DNA of 64,000 nucleotides from Streptomyces sp. Ru62 (GCF_002920615.1 NZ_PQSU01000038.1:1-64000), one strand, 5' to 3'; counted from the first letter of the stretch, positions 18,005 through 27,202 are shown. Notes: generated from the letters alone by a model not told the origin. Program-made: numbers and translations.

Positions 18005-19200
18005 GGCGAGGTCCTCGGGTGAGCGATGGGCGGTGAGACCCTCGAAAATACGGAGTCATATCGCGGCGTCTTGTCTCTGAGCGCACGACGCCTGACCCCA
18101 GAGCGCTCGCGCGGCATGCGCGAGACCGTCGCGTCATCGGCCGTAGCCGGAATCGCCGCAGTCAGCAGCACATCCAGGCGCCCGGTTGGCGACGTGTGCG
18201 TACGACGCTCGAGTGCCGCGGAGTACCGCCACTCGACGGGGGACATCCCGTAGGCGGCCCGGAACGCCCGGCTGAAGTGGGCGGCGCTGACGAAGCCCCA
18301 CCGTCGGCCCACCGCGGCGATGGTCCGGCTCGCCGCGTCCTGGCGGGCCAGCTCGCGTCGGCACTGCTCCAGCCGGCGGCCCTGTATCCACCGGCGGACG
18401 GTGGTGCCCTCGCTCTGGAAGAGCTTGTACAGGTAGCGCAGGGAGATCTGGTTGGCCCGGGCGATGGCCTCCGGGGTTAGGTCTGGGTCCGCCAGGTGAC
18501 GGTCGATGTACGCCTGGACCCGCATCAGCAACACGCGGGCGGCGCTCGGTGTGCCCGTGGTGTCACCGCCGCGTCGCTCGTCGGCCAGCACCGTGAGCAG
18601 GTCCAGGACGTTGCGGGTGATCAGGTCGCCGACGCGCTGCGGATACGCGCCCGCGGTGTCCACGAGCCGGGACAGGAAGGGGGACAGCAGGGCGCCGAGG
18701 GGCGTCGTGGAGTCGAGAGGAGATGCCGTGATCCGGCGCAGATCCGACTCCCTCAGACTCAGGAGGTGCCGGGGCAGGACGAGGGCCTTCGTCTGGAAGG
18801 TGTCGGGGAAGGTCAGCCGCATGGGACGCGCCCGGTCGTAGACGAAGAGCTGCCCGGGCTCGACATACGCGTCGCGCGCGTCCTGCTCGACCCGGGCGAG
18901 CCCGCTGCTCAGCAGCATCACGACCACGTGGTCGTCGCCTGTGGACTGCGCGATGAGGCGCGGTGTGCGCACGGTCTGCAGGGCTTCGCTGTCCACCGTG
19001 ACGCCCCGTGTCCGGCCCGTCGGTGACGCATGGATCGTGCCGGAGAACACCTCCTCGGCGAGCTTGACGTCCACGGCTCCGAAGGTGTGGGCCACGGCGT
19101 CGCGCCAGTAGGTCCGTCTTCGCTCCCTGGGCACCCCGTCCGTGGTGTAGAAGATGCCCGCGGGCTGCTTCCCCGTCCCCTTCATCGATACGTCCGACAT
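18001..19200 (-). CDS. AraC-family transcriptional regulator
   Basis: A protein of 399 residues. Residues 1-230 form the ligand-sensing AraC-binding-like domain; the double HTH follows (RYLYKLFQSEGTTVRRWIQG, then RRWGFVSAAHFSRAFRAAYG and MSPVEWR). After the HTH there is an unusual extension of about 70 residues rich in Arg, which overlaps the start of the hydrolase gene. The extension may be a frame extension past a lost stop. It heads an operon with the hydrolase and probably controls it in response to an unknown small molecule. Confidence 0.9.
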   Translation of the reverse strand: MSDVSMKGTGKQPAGIFYTTDGVPRERRRTYWRDAVAHTFGAVDVKLAEEVFSGTIHASPTGRTRGVTVDSEALQTVRTPRLIAQSTGDDHVVVMLLSSGLARVEQDARDAYVEPGQLFVYDRARPMRLTFPDTFQTKALVLPRHLLSLRESDLRRITASPLDSTTPLGALLSPFLSRLVDTAGAYPQRVGDLITRNVLDLLTVLADERRGGDTTGTPSAARVLLMRVQAYIDRHLADPDLTPEAIARANQISLRYLYKLFQSEGTTVRRWIQGRRLEQCRRELARQDAASRTIAAVGRRWGFVSAAHFSRAFRAAYGMSPVEWRYSAALERRTHTSPTGRLDVLLTAAIPATADDATVSRMPRERSGVRRRALRDKTPRYDSVFSRVSPPIAHPRTSP

Positions 19201-19760
19201 GATCTCCGTCCTTCAGTCGGTGTGCGCTGCGGACACTGTGCCAGCGGGGCACGGGGTGGCGCATCGAGTGAACGCACTAGATCCGGGATACGGGGCGGAG
19301 ATACGGGGGACCGCGGGGCCTCAGTCGAAGCGCAGGTCGGAGAGCTGCCGTTCCTGACCAGCGCGACCCCGGACGTCGGGCTCGCCAACGACATGCTGCT
19401 GTACCTGACCCTGACGGTCGCATGCCGAACGGCTGGACCGAAACCCTCGACGCGGACACCATCACGCCCACCGCGCTCGCCACGCTCGTCGAAAGCACCA
19501 TCGGCCACCTCACCGGCATGGTGAAGCCCGTTCCCGGAAACCAAATTCTGCGGCCTCAGCGCTGGGGGACGCTCTCGGACACCTACCTGACCGCCCCAAG
19601 GCGGCCCTCGGCCGGTAAAGCCGGTCGCGGTCAACTCGGGCTCTTCTGACCCGGGGTGCTTCGGCGGACGTCCGGGCCGGGCGGGAGTCGGCATGGCGCA
19701 GCATGGTGGAGAGATGCCGCACCGGCTCGCGGCCGACGGCCGGCGCCCCCCGCCGCGCGG
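19201..19760. other. Decayed region, no confident gene
   Basis: Plus-strand frames read SATPDVGLANDMLLYLTLTV and then, shifted, MPNGWTETLDADTITPTALA and ALATLVESTIGHLTGMVKPV. They may be pieces of one lost protein, but I do not recognise it. The AraC promoter should lie in the first 100 bases. Confidence 0.35.
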
Positions 19761-20087
19761 TCAGCGGCTGCGTTCGGTTATCAACTTCGCGCACATGCCG
19801 ATCTTGGGGGTTGCCCGTAGTGCCGTCGGCGGCCCCTGGCACCCCTCGCACTGGGCGGTCTCAATGGGTCGCAGCGGCTGCCGGAACTTCTGACCGCCTG
19901 CCGGGCCGCCGGGCCCCTGGGCGCGGGCCGGCAGCTCGCCGGGCTTCACGTCCACTCTCTCGATGTCGGTGGCCCCGACCTTCTGCAGTTCGTCCCGCCG
20001 CCGGCCGGCGCAGACCTCGTCGTAGGCGACGGCGGCGGCGCGCGGGGTGCCGTCAGCATCGGTCCAGGTGATCATCGCTGGTGGCAC
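19761..20087 (-). CDS. Small conserved hypothetical protein, possibly extended
   Basis: The first 60 residues (MITWTDADGTPRAAAVAYDE, then RRRDELQKVGATDIERVDVK) match a family of short Streptomyces proteins of unknown function, which normally end soon after the 'VDVKPGE' motif. Here the frame goes on for about 50 more residues of low similarity (CEGCQGPPTALRATPKIG), perhaps because the original stop is lost. The start is GTG at 20087 or ATG at 20075. No domain or signal is seen. Confidence 0.5.
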   Translation of the reverse strand: MPPAMITWTDADGTPRAAAVAYDEVCAGRRRDELQKVGATDIERVDVKPGELPARAQGPGGPAGGQKFRQPLRPIETAQCEGCQGPPTALRATPKIGMCAKLITERSR

Positions 20088-20109
20088 TGACAGCAGCCCT
20101 CGGGGTGCG

Positions 20110-20536
20110 TGCGGGACTTCAGCTCACGACCTGGCAGGCCCTCGCGCCCGGCCAGCAACAGCTGATGACCGCCCTCAGCCTCACCCCGACACCGATCCCC
20201 TCGGCCTCGCCCGCCGCCCCGTCGCACCTTCGACGTCCAGCTCCTGGAACTCTTCCTCCACCGCACAGGCCGCGCCCCCACCGCCCGCGCGACCATCCGC
20301 GTCGATGGCGACATCGTCAACCTCGGCGCCTGACTCACCAAAGCCCGCACTAAACACCGCATCGGCCAGCTCCCTGGCGACCACGCCCGCTTGGTCGCCG
20401 CGCCCGCACCCGCAAAGAGGTCATCGAAGCCGGCTGGCTCGAGGAAGCCGAGAGAATCGGCCACATCAAGTACTACCGGCTCGACCCCAAGCGCATGGGC
20501 GAGAACGTCGTCATCCCCCTCCGCCGCGCAACATGA
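20110..20536 (+). pseudogene. Helicase-associated (HA) domain protein, broken remnant
   Basis: Three frames carry pieces of the repeated HA domain found at the C-terminus of Streptomyces plasmid-type DEAD helicases. They are LTTWQALAPGQQQLMTALSL, then VQLLELFLHRTGRAPTARAT and VDGDIVNLGA, an in-frame TGA where the family has Trp, and LTKARTKHRIGQLPGDHARL. The end, EVIEAGWLEEAERIGHIKYY, looks like a different, winged-helix tail, so the remnant may be chimeric. A second HA remnant lies at 57.2-58.0 kb. Confidence 0.6.
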
Positions 20537-20747
20537 CGTCCTGCAGACCGCACCTCATGTACGTCACATCAATGAGGTGCGGTCTCCGGGACGCACGCTC
20601 TCCTTGACGTTCGAGCAATCTTGACCGACCCACCAATCCCGTTTGCAACCAGCCGCAACAAGGCCGGACTTCTCGCCGACGGCTTCCGCCGGTCTGGCAC
20701 CGTGTCCTTGCTGGTGATGCGCCAGCCGAGGCGGCCAGCTGACCTAA

Positions 20748-20766
20748 CTGATCGTTTCAGAATGAG
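20748..20766 (+). repeat. Left inverted repeat of the IS5-like element
   Basis: The sequence CTGATCGTTTCAGAATGAG is repeated in inverse at 22417-22435 with a single T/C difference. Confidence 0.8.
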
Positions 20767-20816
20767 TTGAGCTGCGGGTCTTGCGCTTAGTGATCTTGGT
20801 TGCCAGGGTGTCCGGA

Positions 20817-21632
20817 GTGCGTGCTGATCTCGTTCCTGACGACTTGTGGGAGCGGGTGGCTCCGCTGCTGCCGCCCGCTCCCGAGCGGCGCCGCCATCCG
20901 GGGCGGTTGCGTGTTCCCGCCCGAATTGCATTCGCTGGTGTCCTGTATGTGCTGCGGGCCGGTGTCGCCTGGCGTGACGTGCCCGTGGAGACTGTGGGCT
21001 GCTCCGGGGTGACGGCCTGGCGCCGGCTGCGGGACTGGACGGAGCCCGGCGTCTGGTCACGCCTGCACTCCGACCTGCTGACCGAACTGAGCCGCGCCGA
21101 CCTGCTGGACCTGGACGACTGTGCCGTGGACGGTTCGCACGTCCGGGCCCTCAAAGACATCTCAGGGGGATCACCTCACCCCATCGCCCGTCGATCGGGC
21201 CTGCCCCGGCTCCAAGCACCACTTGATCGTCGACTGTCACGGAACCCCGCTCGCCGTCACGCTCACCGGCGGCAGCCGGCACGATGTCACCCAGCTCCTG
21301 CCCTTGTCGGACGCGGTCCCATCCATCCGGGGTTTGCGGGGACGCCCTCGCCGCAAGCCTCGGCGACCGTACGCGGACCGGGGCTACGACTTCGACAAGT
21401 ACCGCCGCCTGCTGTGGAAGCGCGGCATCAAACCCGTGATCGCCCGACGCGGTGTCGCCCACGGCTCCGGACTGGGCAAGGTCCGGTGGGTGGCCGAGCG
21501 CAGGCTCCACCAGTTCAAACGACTCCGCACCTGCTACGAGCGACGCGCCGACCTCCATCAAGCATGCTCGAACTCGCCTCCGGGATCATCTGCCTCCGAC
21601 GGCTTCTGAAGGCAGTCGACGTGCAGCAGTAG
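20817..21632 (+). pseudogene. IS5-family transposase with two frameshifts
   Basis: A GTG near 20817 starts VRADLVPDDLWERVAPLLPP, the usual IS5 N-terminus. The first catalytic Asp is in AVDGSHVRALK. Near 21160 the frame shifts and continues SKHHLIVDCHGTPLAVTLTG, GGSRHDVTQLLPL and YADRGYDFDKYRRLLWKRG (second Asp). The glutamate region is VRWVAERRLHQFKRLRTCYE. Near 21560 a second shift leads to MLELASGIICLRRLLKAV. If IS5-type programmed frameshifting explained one of them, the other would still be a lesion. All catalytic regions are present. Confidence 0.8.
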
Positions 21633-21643
21633 GCTCCTGACGC

Positions 21644-22375
21644 GTGACTTCTTCTCCCCACGGCGTACCTGCGCCACTCCGCCATGAGCCCAGCCCGGAG
21701 AGCAGGCAAGAGGCGGACGACGACGCGTTGATCAAAGCTCTGCAGGCTCGCGCATGGGATCCGGGCCTGCGATTCGACCGCGCGGACGTCCCTGTCGCGT
21801 GGATCATCGAGCGTTATGGCAAGTCCCGGTTGGAGCGGATACGAGACGACATAGTTTCGTGTGGCAGTGACGGGACGGTTGAGCTCAAGGCCGAGACCGA
21901 GGAGGTGACCGACTACTACGCCGACGCCACTCGTGGGCCACTGTTCCCTCCGATCTCCCTGTCAGACGTCGAGAAGGCAGAGCACAGAATCGGACGCCGT
22001 CTTCCCGAACTGCTTCGGCGCCTCTACACCGAGGTCGCCAACGGAGGATTCGGACCCGATAGCGGGCTTGCCTCCCTGACCGACGGCAACCGGGCCCCAG
22101 GGCACGTGCGCGACTGGCCGTGCGCGGCCAGCGTCCACGAACGCAACCTGTCAGAGGGCATGCCACCATCGTGGCTCTTTCTCACCTACGGCGGCTGCAC
22201 GATGGAATGGCATGTCTCATTGAGCGCAGTCGACAACCCGGTGCTTCTCTACGACGCCGACGGCTACACCTTCGGGGAAGGCCCGCACGACGGCCTTCGC
22301 CATGCGACCGCCTCACTACGAAAATGGCTGTGGACCTGGGCTGACGGCGGCGACGTCTGGGATGAAGTCCTGTGA
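21644..22375 (+). CDS. SMI1/KNR4 (SUKH) family protein
   Basis: A protein of 243 residues beginning at GTG. The SUKH fold covers roughly residues 100-235, with the typical elements LSDVEKAEHRIGRRLPELLR, LYTEVANGGFGPDSG and SWLFLTYGGCTMEWHVSL. SUKH proteins are best known as immunity proteins to secreted or contact-delivered toxins, and some act alone as cytoplasmic scaffold-like proteins. No toxin gene lies next to it. It sits inside the IS5-like inverted repeats, which suggests it travels as cargo. The N-terminal 100 residues are variable and rich in charged residues. Confidence 0.8.
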   Translation: MTSSPHGVPAPLRHEPSPESRQEADDDALIKALQARAWDPGLRFDRADVPVAWIIERYGKSRLERIRDDIVSCGSDGTVELKAETEEVTDYYADATRGPLFPPISLSDVEKAEHRIGRRLPELLRRLYTEVANGGFGPDSGLASLTDGNRAPGHVRDWPCAASVHERNLSEGMPPSWLFLTYGGCTMEWHVSLSAVDNPVLLYDADGYTFGEGPHDGLRHATASLRKWLWTWADGGDVWDEVL

Positions 22376-22416
22376 CTGCTCTTACGAGCAGGCGTGATGT
22401 CGCATCCCACGTCCAG

Positions 22417-22435
22417 CTCATTCTGAAACGGTCAG
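22417..22435 (-). repeat. Right inverted repeat of the IS5-like element
   Basis: Its reverse complement is CTGACCGTTTCAGAATGAG, matching the left repeat at 18 of 19 positions. It lies 41 bases after the stop of the SUKH gene. Confidence 0.8.
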
Positions 22436-22678
22436 TACGCCCCCTCCGGCAAGCCTGGCGTCTGAGCCGCTGTGCCGTGTCGGGGACAACGGTCGACGAC
22501 GGCACATACGTGAGAGGCGCCCGGCATCGGCGGGGTATTCCTCCGTTTCAAGAGCTGCGCGCCGACTGCCCGAGCAGGCGGCCAGGACGGCCTGCACATC
22601 CGGTGAGCGGGGCCGCGGGTCGGAACCGCCGCTGGGCGGCCGCTACCAAGTACGTAGATCAGATGCCCTCTTAATCCT

Positions 22679-22867
22679 CGTCTCGAACGCCTCACCCGCC
22701 TGCCGTCCGCCGCTGCCGCCCGGGCCTTCCCGCCTGATGTGCGCGCCGGTGTACGGCGTCCACTGGGCGCCGGTGTCCGCGTCGGTGCGGAGACTCTCCT
22801 CGCCCAGAACCAGCCGTCCGTCCGTACCGAGCCGGCCCGTCTGGACGACGCCGGAGGCGGCCGATGA
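22679..22867 (+). pseudogene. C-terminal remnant upstream of the sigma-like gene
   Basis: About 60 codons read RLERLTRLPSAAAARAFPPD and ETLLAQNQPSVRTEPARLDD and end at a TGA that overlaps the next ATG by four bases (22864-22867). The overlap suggests the lost gene was once coupled to the sigma-like gene. The rest was removed, probably by the IS insertion ending at 22435. The family is not recognised. Confidence 0.45.
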
Positions 22868-23475
22868 CCGGGCAGCCTCCCGACGACGGGGCGGACCGGA
22901 CTCTGTACGAGCCCAGCGACCTGATGCCGCCGGCCTCCTGGGACTTCCACGAGCGGTACCACCAGGCGTGCTTCGAGTACGCCTACGTACAGCTGGGCGA
23001 CCAGCTCGCCGCCGACCGCCTGGTCGACCAGACCTTCGTGTTCCTGGCCGTGGTCTGGCGGCAGGTCACCGTGCGCGAGAGCGTCGAGGCGTGCGCCTGG
23101 CGGCTGCTGAAGGAGCGCGTCGCCACCGAACTCACCGATCAGGGCCGTGACCCGGCGGTCAAGGAGACGCTGGCTTTCGAACGCGCGATCCGGGCGGCCT
23201 GCGACCCAATCCTGGACAGCTTCCGCTCCGAATTCGAAGTACAAGTGACCGAACTCGAAGACAGTTTGGGTCTATATGCGGCAATAGCCCGTCTGCCGGA
23301 GCGGCAGTTTGATGTGATGGTCCTGCAGTTCGCCCTGGGCTTCTCCACCAAGCGGATCGCCCTGGTCATGGGCGTGCGCGAGGCGACCGTGCGTTCCACC
23401 CGCCGGGCCGCCAAGTGCCGCCTGTCCGCGGACCTGGGACTGCAGTTCGGCGAGGACACCGACGATGAGAAGTGA
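22864..23475 (+). CDS. Sigma-70-like regulatory protein
   Basis: A protein of 203 residues. Residues 30-95 resemble sigma region 2 (FHERYHQACFEYAYVQLGDQ, LVDQTFVFLAVVWRQV). Residues 140-190 resemble region 4, with the helix-turn-helix LPERQFDVMVLQFALGFSTK followed by IALVMGVREATVRSTRRAAK. It is therefore likely an ECF-type sigma factor or an anti-sigma-controlled relative acting at RNA polymerase, though region 2 is divergent. It overlaps the downstream gene by eleven bases, so the two are co-translated. I know such pairs from Streptomyces genomes but no characterised example. Confidence 0.7.
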   Translation: MTGQPPDDGADRTLYEPSDLMPPASWDFHERYHQACFEYAYVQLGDQLAADRLVDQTFVFLAVVWRQVTVRESVEACAWRLLKERVATELTDQGRDPAVKETLAFERAIRAACDPILDSFRSEFEVQVTELEDSLGLYAAIARLPERQFDVMVLQFALGFSTKRIALVMGVREATVRSTRRAAKCRLSADLGLQFGEDTDDEK

Positions 23476-24190
23476 GACCCCGAAGCGTCGCCACCAGCCG
23501 CCCACCCTGGAAGAAGCCCTCGACCGAGCCCGCGTCCGCGAAGGCACCTACACCCGCGCCCACCGTGAGGCATCCCGCCGCCGCATCGCCGACCAGCTCA
23601 GCGAACTGCACTGGATGAAGGCCCCGACCGGCCCTGTGCCGGGACAGCGCACCCCGTACCAGCCACTGATGCTGCACGAGCGGGCCGGGCACGACCTGCG
23701 CGCACTGTGCCAGGGCGTCATCCACGACGACGAAGCCGCCCGCCGCATCACCCGCTTCGACGCCTGCCGCGACCCCGGCGGCGCCTTCGCCTTCGCCTGC
23801 CTCCTGCTCCTGGCCGACTACGAGGAGGGCGCGCAGTTCTGGCTTCAGTACGCCGCCGACGGCGGCCAGGCCACCGGAGCGGTATGCATGCACCTCCTCC
23901 ACCTGCACCGCGGGGAGTGGCGTGACGCAAAGTTCTGGGCGGAGCAGATCACCGTCCTGGAGGCGGAGCCCTTCCAGTACGCCCCCGTCGCTCACGAGGT
24001 TTTCGACAGCACTCTCGGGCCCGGAGGCGTTACCGTCCACCTCGACCTGCCCGACGATGTCGCGGCCGTACCAGAGGAAGCGGTCAGGGACGCCGTCGAC
24101 GACCTTGCCATCGACACGCTCGACGGCCTGGCCATCCCACAGCCAAGCCCGGATCTGGCGCACCAACTGGAAGACCTCGTCTCCCCCTGA
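23465..24190 (+). CDS. Partner protein of the sigma-like factor
   Basis: A protein of 241 residues overlapping the sigma-like gene by 11 bases. The N-terminus is basic and helical (EEALDRARVREGTYTRAHRE). The centre (about residues 95-160) reads RFDACRDPGGAFAFACLLLL, FWLQYAADGGQATGAVCMHL and LHRGEWRDAKFWAEQI, which looks like short helical SEL1/TPR-type repeats. No membrane segment is visible. By position it may be an anti-sigma factor or co-regulator. A decayed homologue lies at 12745-13336. The function is inferred from the overlap. Confidence 0.6.
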   Translation: MRSETPKRRHQPPTLEEALDRARVREGTYTRAHREASRRRIADQLSELHWMKAPTGPVPGQRTPYQPLMLHERAGHDLRALCQGVIHDDEAARRITRFDACRDPGGAFAFACLLLLADYEEGAQFWLQYAADGGQATGAVCMHLLHLHRGEWRDAKFWAEQITVLEAEPFQYAPVAHEVFDSTLGPGGVTVHLDLPDDVAAVPEEAVRDAVDDLAIDTLDGLAIPQPSPDLAHQLEDLVSP

Positions 24191-24544
24191 TGTGACAGGT
24201 CGTCACCGAGCGCCGCTACCAGCGTCTTCTTGTCCAGCTCCGCCAGGTCGTCCCGACCGTAGCCAGCACCCGCCGGGCGGGCGGCGCCCGGGGAGCAACC
24301 GCGTCACAGTCTGGCTCCACCTGGCGCAGCGCGTGGGCCCCGCACCGGGGAGGGCGCGGGGCCCAGGTGTGCTTCGGGCGTCGGCCGGAGGTCAGGTGCG
24401 CCGACGTGAGATACGCGCCCGGTGCACGAGCGGGATGCCGAGGAGAGCGGGCTGAGGCGGGTCTTCGCGCTTGCCGACGCCCGTCCAGACCTCCTGCGCC
24501 GGGTACCAGCCTGTCCGTGACCGGCGAGGGGCGCCTCTGTCCCC
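24191..24544. other. Intergenic region with a hairpin
   Basis: No gene is recognised here. The only structured element is the perfect inverted repeat annotated at 24335-24366; a short frame (GLRRVFALADARPDLLRRVP, ending near 24525) could be a gene tail. Confidence 0.4.
24335..24366 (+). terminator. Hairpin, possible terminator of the sigma/partner operon
   Basis: TGGGCCCCGC and GCGGGGCCCA form a perfect 10-bp stem around a 12-base loop, about 145 bases after the partner gene. There is no T-run, as is usual for Streptomyces terminators. Confidence 0.55.
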
Positions 24545-24850
24545 GTGTTGACCAAGGACGAGCTATACGGCCACATCAAACCGAAGAAGAACCGGACGAG
24601 ATTTCTGGAGTTCTGCCGCTACCTGCGCAGCCTCTACCCGCCGAAGATCCGCATCGCGATCGTGCTCGACAACTTCTCCCCGCACCTGACCACGAAGAAG
24701 GACAGCCGGGTCGGCGACTGGGCCGCAGCCAACAACGTGGAACTCGCCTACACGCCGACCAACAGCTCGTGGCTGAACCGCATCGAGGCCCAGTTCACCG
24801 CCCTGCGCTACTTCACCCTCGACGGCACCGACCACGCCAGCCACAAGGAG
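24545..24850 (+). pseudogene. IS630-family transposase, C-terminal fragment
   Basis: The 100-codon fragment holds the second half of a Tc1/mariner-like DDE domain: GHIKPKKNRTRFLEFCRYLR, then IRIAIVLDNFSPHLTTKKDS with the second Asp and YTPTNSSWLNRIEAQFTALR with the late Glu. The N-terminal helix-turn-helix and the first Asp are missing. After HASHKEQ the frame diverges into unrelated sequence. It differs from the IS630 copy at 49.3-50.4 kb. Confidence 0.8.
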
Positions 24851-24967
24851 CAGCAGGCCGGCCCTGCACGTCCGCGCCCCGTTGGTGTTCGCGACGGTCC
24901 TGACCGGCCGAGGCCGTGTCGCGGTCAGTGCGCGAAGCGCTGAGCCATGCCGCCGAGGGGGACGCCG

Positions 24968-27202
24968 TCAGGACTGTCCCGACACCTGCTGGTCCTCCGT
25001 CCGGCGTCCCTGCGGCTCCGAGGCGGTGCGGTCCGTGCCGGCCAGCCGGCCCCGTCCCGCGCGCACCGGCCACCACATTCCCCGGCCCAGCAGTGCCGCC
25101 GCGGCCGGGACCAGCAGGAGCGACACGACGAAGGCGGACAGGAGGATGCCCAGGGCCATGGCGAAGCCCAGCTGACGGGTACCGGGATCCGCGTTCACCG
25201 CGAGGCTGCCGAATGAGGCCGCGAGGACCACACCGGCCGTGGCGATGGCCGGCGCCGTGTGCCGTACGGCGCGGGCCACGGCGGCGCGGGCCGGCCCCCC
25301 GTGGGCCATCTCCTCCCGCAGACGGTCGCTGATCAGGATGTTGTAGTCGGTGCCCAGTGCCACCACGAACAGGAACAGCACCAGCGGCAGGACGAAGGTC
25401 ACGCCCGCCTCGCCGCCGAGGTGCTGGAAGACCAGTGCGGACGCGCCGAACGTCGCCGCGAAGCACAGCCCGACCGCGAACATCAGCACCACCGGCGCCG
25501 CCAGGCTGCGGAGCAGCACCACCAGGATCAGCGCGATCAGCGCCGCCGCCAGCGGGAACACGGTCCGCAGGTCGCGGTCGACCGCCGTCGCCACATCGGC
25601 GAACACGGCCGCCGTGCCGCCCACGTGTGCGGTGAGTCCGGCGGGCGTCGCCCCCCGCACGGCTTGGCGCACCGGACCCGCCACGAGGTCCCGGGCGCGC
25701 TGCGACTGGGAGTCCACCGTCAGGTAGGCGTCCAGCCGGGCGGCGGTGCGGTCTGCGTCGAACACCGGGGCGGCCACCTCGCCCACTCCGGCCACCTCCG
25801 ACAGCGCCCGCTGCACGACGACCAGCTCCGCGGCATCCAGGACCCGGCCGTCGTCGGCGGTGACGTACACCGTCGTCGGGTCGGACACCCCCGCCGGCAG
25901 GGCGCCGGCGATCTCCCGCGCCGTCGCGGCGGCCGCCGTCTCGTGGGGTGTGCCGCCTGCTCCGAAGTCCATGCGGACGCCCGCCACACCTGCGGCCAGC
26001 GCGCCGAGGAGGGCCACCGATGCAGCGAGCACCAGCACCGGGCGGCGTGCCACCAACTCGCCGGTACGTCCCGCAGAGCCGGGCCGCCGCCCGGCCGTCT
26101 CCGACAGGGTCCGCGAGGGCCAGAACATCTTCCGGCCGGTCACCGCCAGCAGCGCCGGCATCAGGGTCAGACTCGCCACCAGCATCACCAGCACCGACAC
26201 CGCCACCGACGGCCCGAGCACCCGGAACTGCCCGAACGTCGCCACCCCGAGCGTCGCGAACGCCGCCACGATCGTCAGCGCCGCCGAGGTCACCGCCGTG
26301 CCCACCCGCCCGGAAACGTCCGCAGCCACCACACGGTGGTCTTCCTCCGGTCGCCGCCGCAGCTCCTCGCGGAAGCGGAACAACAGGAAGAGGAAGTAGT
26401 CGACGCCGATGCCGATCAGCACGGTGCTGATCATGCCCGGGGTGCCCGGGTCGAGTTCGAAACCGGTCAGGAGGGCCGCCCCCACGACCGTGCCGACGGC
26501 GGCACCCCCCACCACGGACACCGCGAACAACGGGATGAAAGCGGCCATGACACTGCGGAACACCAACACGTTGACCAGAACGATCAGCCCGACCACCAGC
26601 AGCCCGACCATCATCTGCGTGGTCTCCTCCGCGTCGGCGCGGTCCACCACGTCCGCCAGGCCCCCGGTGAACCCCGTACGCAGCCCCGCCTCGCCGAACT
26701 CCTCCTCGGTGCGGTCGTGGAAGACCCGGTACACGGACTGCATGCCGGGGTCGGTGGAGTTGCCCTGCAGCCGTGCGCCGAGCAGCGCGAACGACCCGTC
26801 GGGAGCGGTCGTCACCAGTGCTACGCGGGGGACCTGGGAGTAGTCCTCGGAGAGCCCCCGTATCTGCTCCTCCGTCCACGGCATCTCCAGGCGCGTGGCG
26901 CTCAGTTCACGCGCCACGGCCTCCACGCGCTTCTTGTCCGCGTCCTCCAGCGGTTTGCCGTCGCGCCGTGCCACCAGCACCGTCACCGCGTCGGCATCGG
27001 GCTCCGCGCCGAACTCCTCCCGGGCGACGCGCAGCGCCGCGGCCGCGTCGTACTCCGCGGGAAGGAAACCGGCGCTGTCGGTGTGCGTGACGCGGAAGAC
27101 GAGCGCCTGGCCCATGAGCGTCACGAAGATGCCGAGCACCGCCCACACGACGATGACCCGCCATGGTCTGCGGGTCGAGAAACCGGTCAGGGCACGGATC
27201 AC
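24968..27202 (-). CDS. MMPL/RND-family membrane transporter
   Basis: A protein of 744 residues starting at GTG 27200-27202, eight bases after TGGAGG. It opens VIRALTGFSTRRPWRVIVVW with the first membrane helix. The two-fold RND plan is visible: an extracytoplasmic loop after helix 1 and a helix bundle (GTDYNILISDRLREEMA and GIGVDYFLFLLFRFREELRR mark the two Gly-Asp-Tyr cytoplasmic loops). A second extracytoplasmic loop lies at about residues 390-530. Such MmpL-like proteins export lipids, antibiotics or haem-like molecules using the proton gradient. It is divergent from a two-component system that probably controls it. Confidence 0.9.
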   Translation of the reverse strand: MIRALTGFSTRRPWRVIVVWAVLGIFVTLMGQALVFRVTHTDSAGFLPAEYDAAAALRVAREEFGAEPDADAVTVLVARRDGKPLEDADKKRVEAVARELSATRLEMPWTEEQIRGLSEDYSQVPRVALVTTAPDGSFALLGARLQGNSTDPGMQSVYRVFHDRTEEEFGEAGLRTGFTGGLADVVDRADAEETTQMMVGLLVVGLIVLVNVLVFRSVMAAFIPLFAVSVVGGAAVGTVVGAALLTGFELDPGTPGMISTVLIGIGVDYFLFLLFRFREELRRRPEEDHRVVAADVSGRVGTAVTSAALTIVAAFATLGVATFGQFRVLGPSVAVSVLVMLVASLTLMPALLAVTGRKMFWPSRTLSETAGRRPGSAGRTGELVARRPVLVLAASVALLGALAAGVAGVRMDFGAGGTPHETAAAATAREIAGALPAGVSDPTTVYVTADDGRVLDAAELVVVQRALSEVAGVGEVAAPVFDADRTAARLDAYLTVDSQSQRARDLVAGPVRQAVRGATPAGLTAHVGGTAAVFADVATAVDRDLRTVFPLAAALIALILVVLLRSLAAPVVLMFAVGLCFAATFGASALVFQHLGGEAGVTFVLPLVLFLFVVALGTDYNILISDRLREEMAHGGPARAAVARAVRHTAPAIATAGVVLAASFGSLAVNADPGTRQLGFAMALGILLSAFVVSLLLVPAAAALLGRGMWWPVRAGRGRLAGTDRTASEPQGRRTEDQQVSGQS

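Larger units (their letters stand above)
20748..22435 (+). mobile_element. IS5-like element carrying a SUKH-family gene
   Basis: A 1.69-kb unit bounded by inverted repeats of 19 bases with one mismatch (20748-20766 and 22417-22435). Inside are a frameshifted IS5-type transposase and, 12 bases after it, an intact SMI1/KNR4 (SUKH) gene in the same direction. The outer flanks also show weak inverted similarity (about 20720-20747 and 22436-22465), so the true ends may lie slightly outside. No target duplication is evident. IS5 elements rarely carry passenger genes, which makes this unit unusual. Confidence 0.65.
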
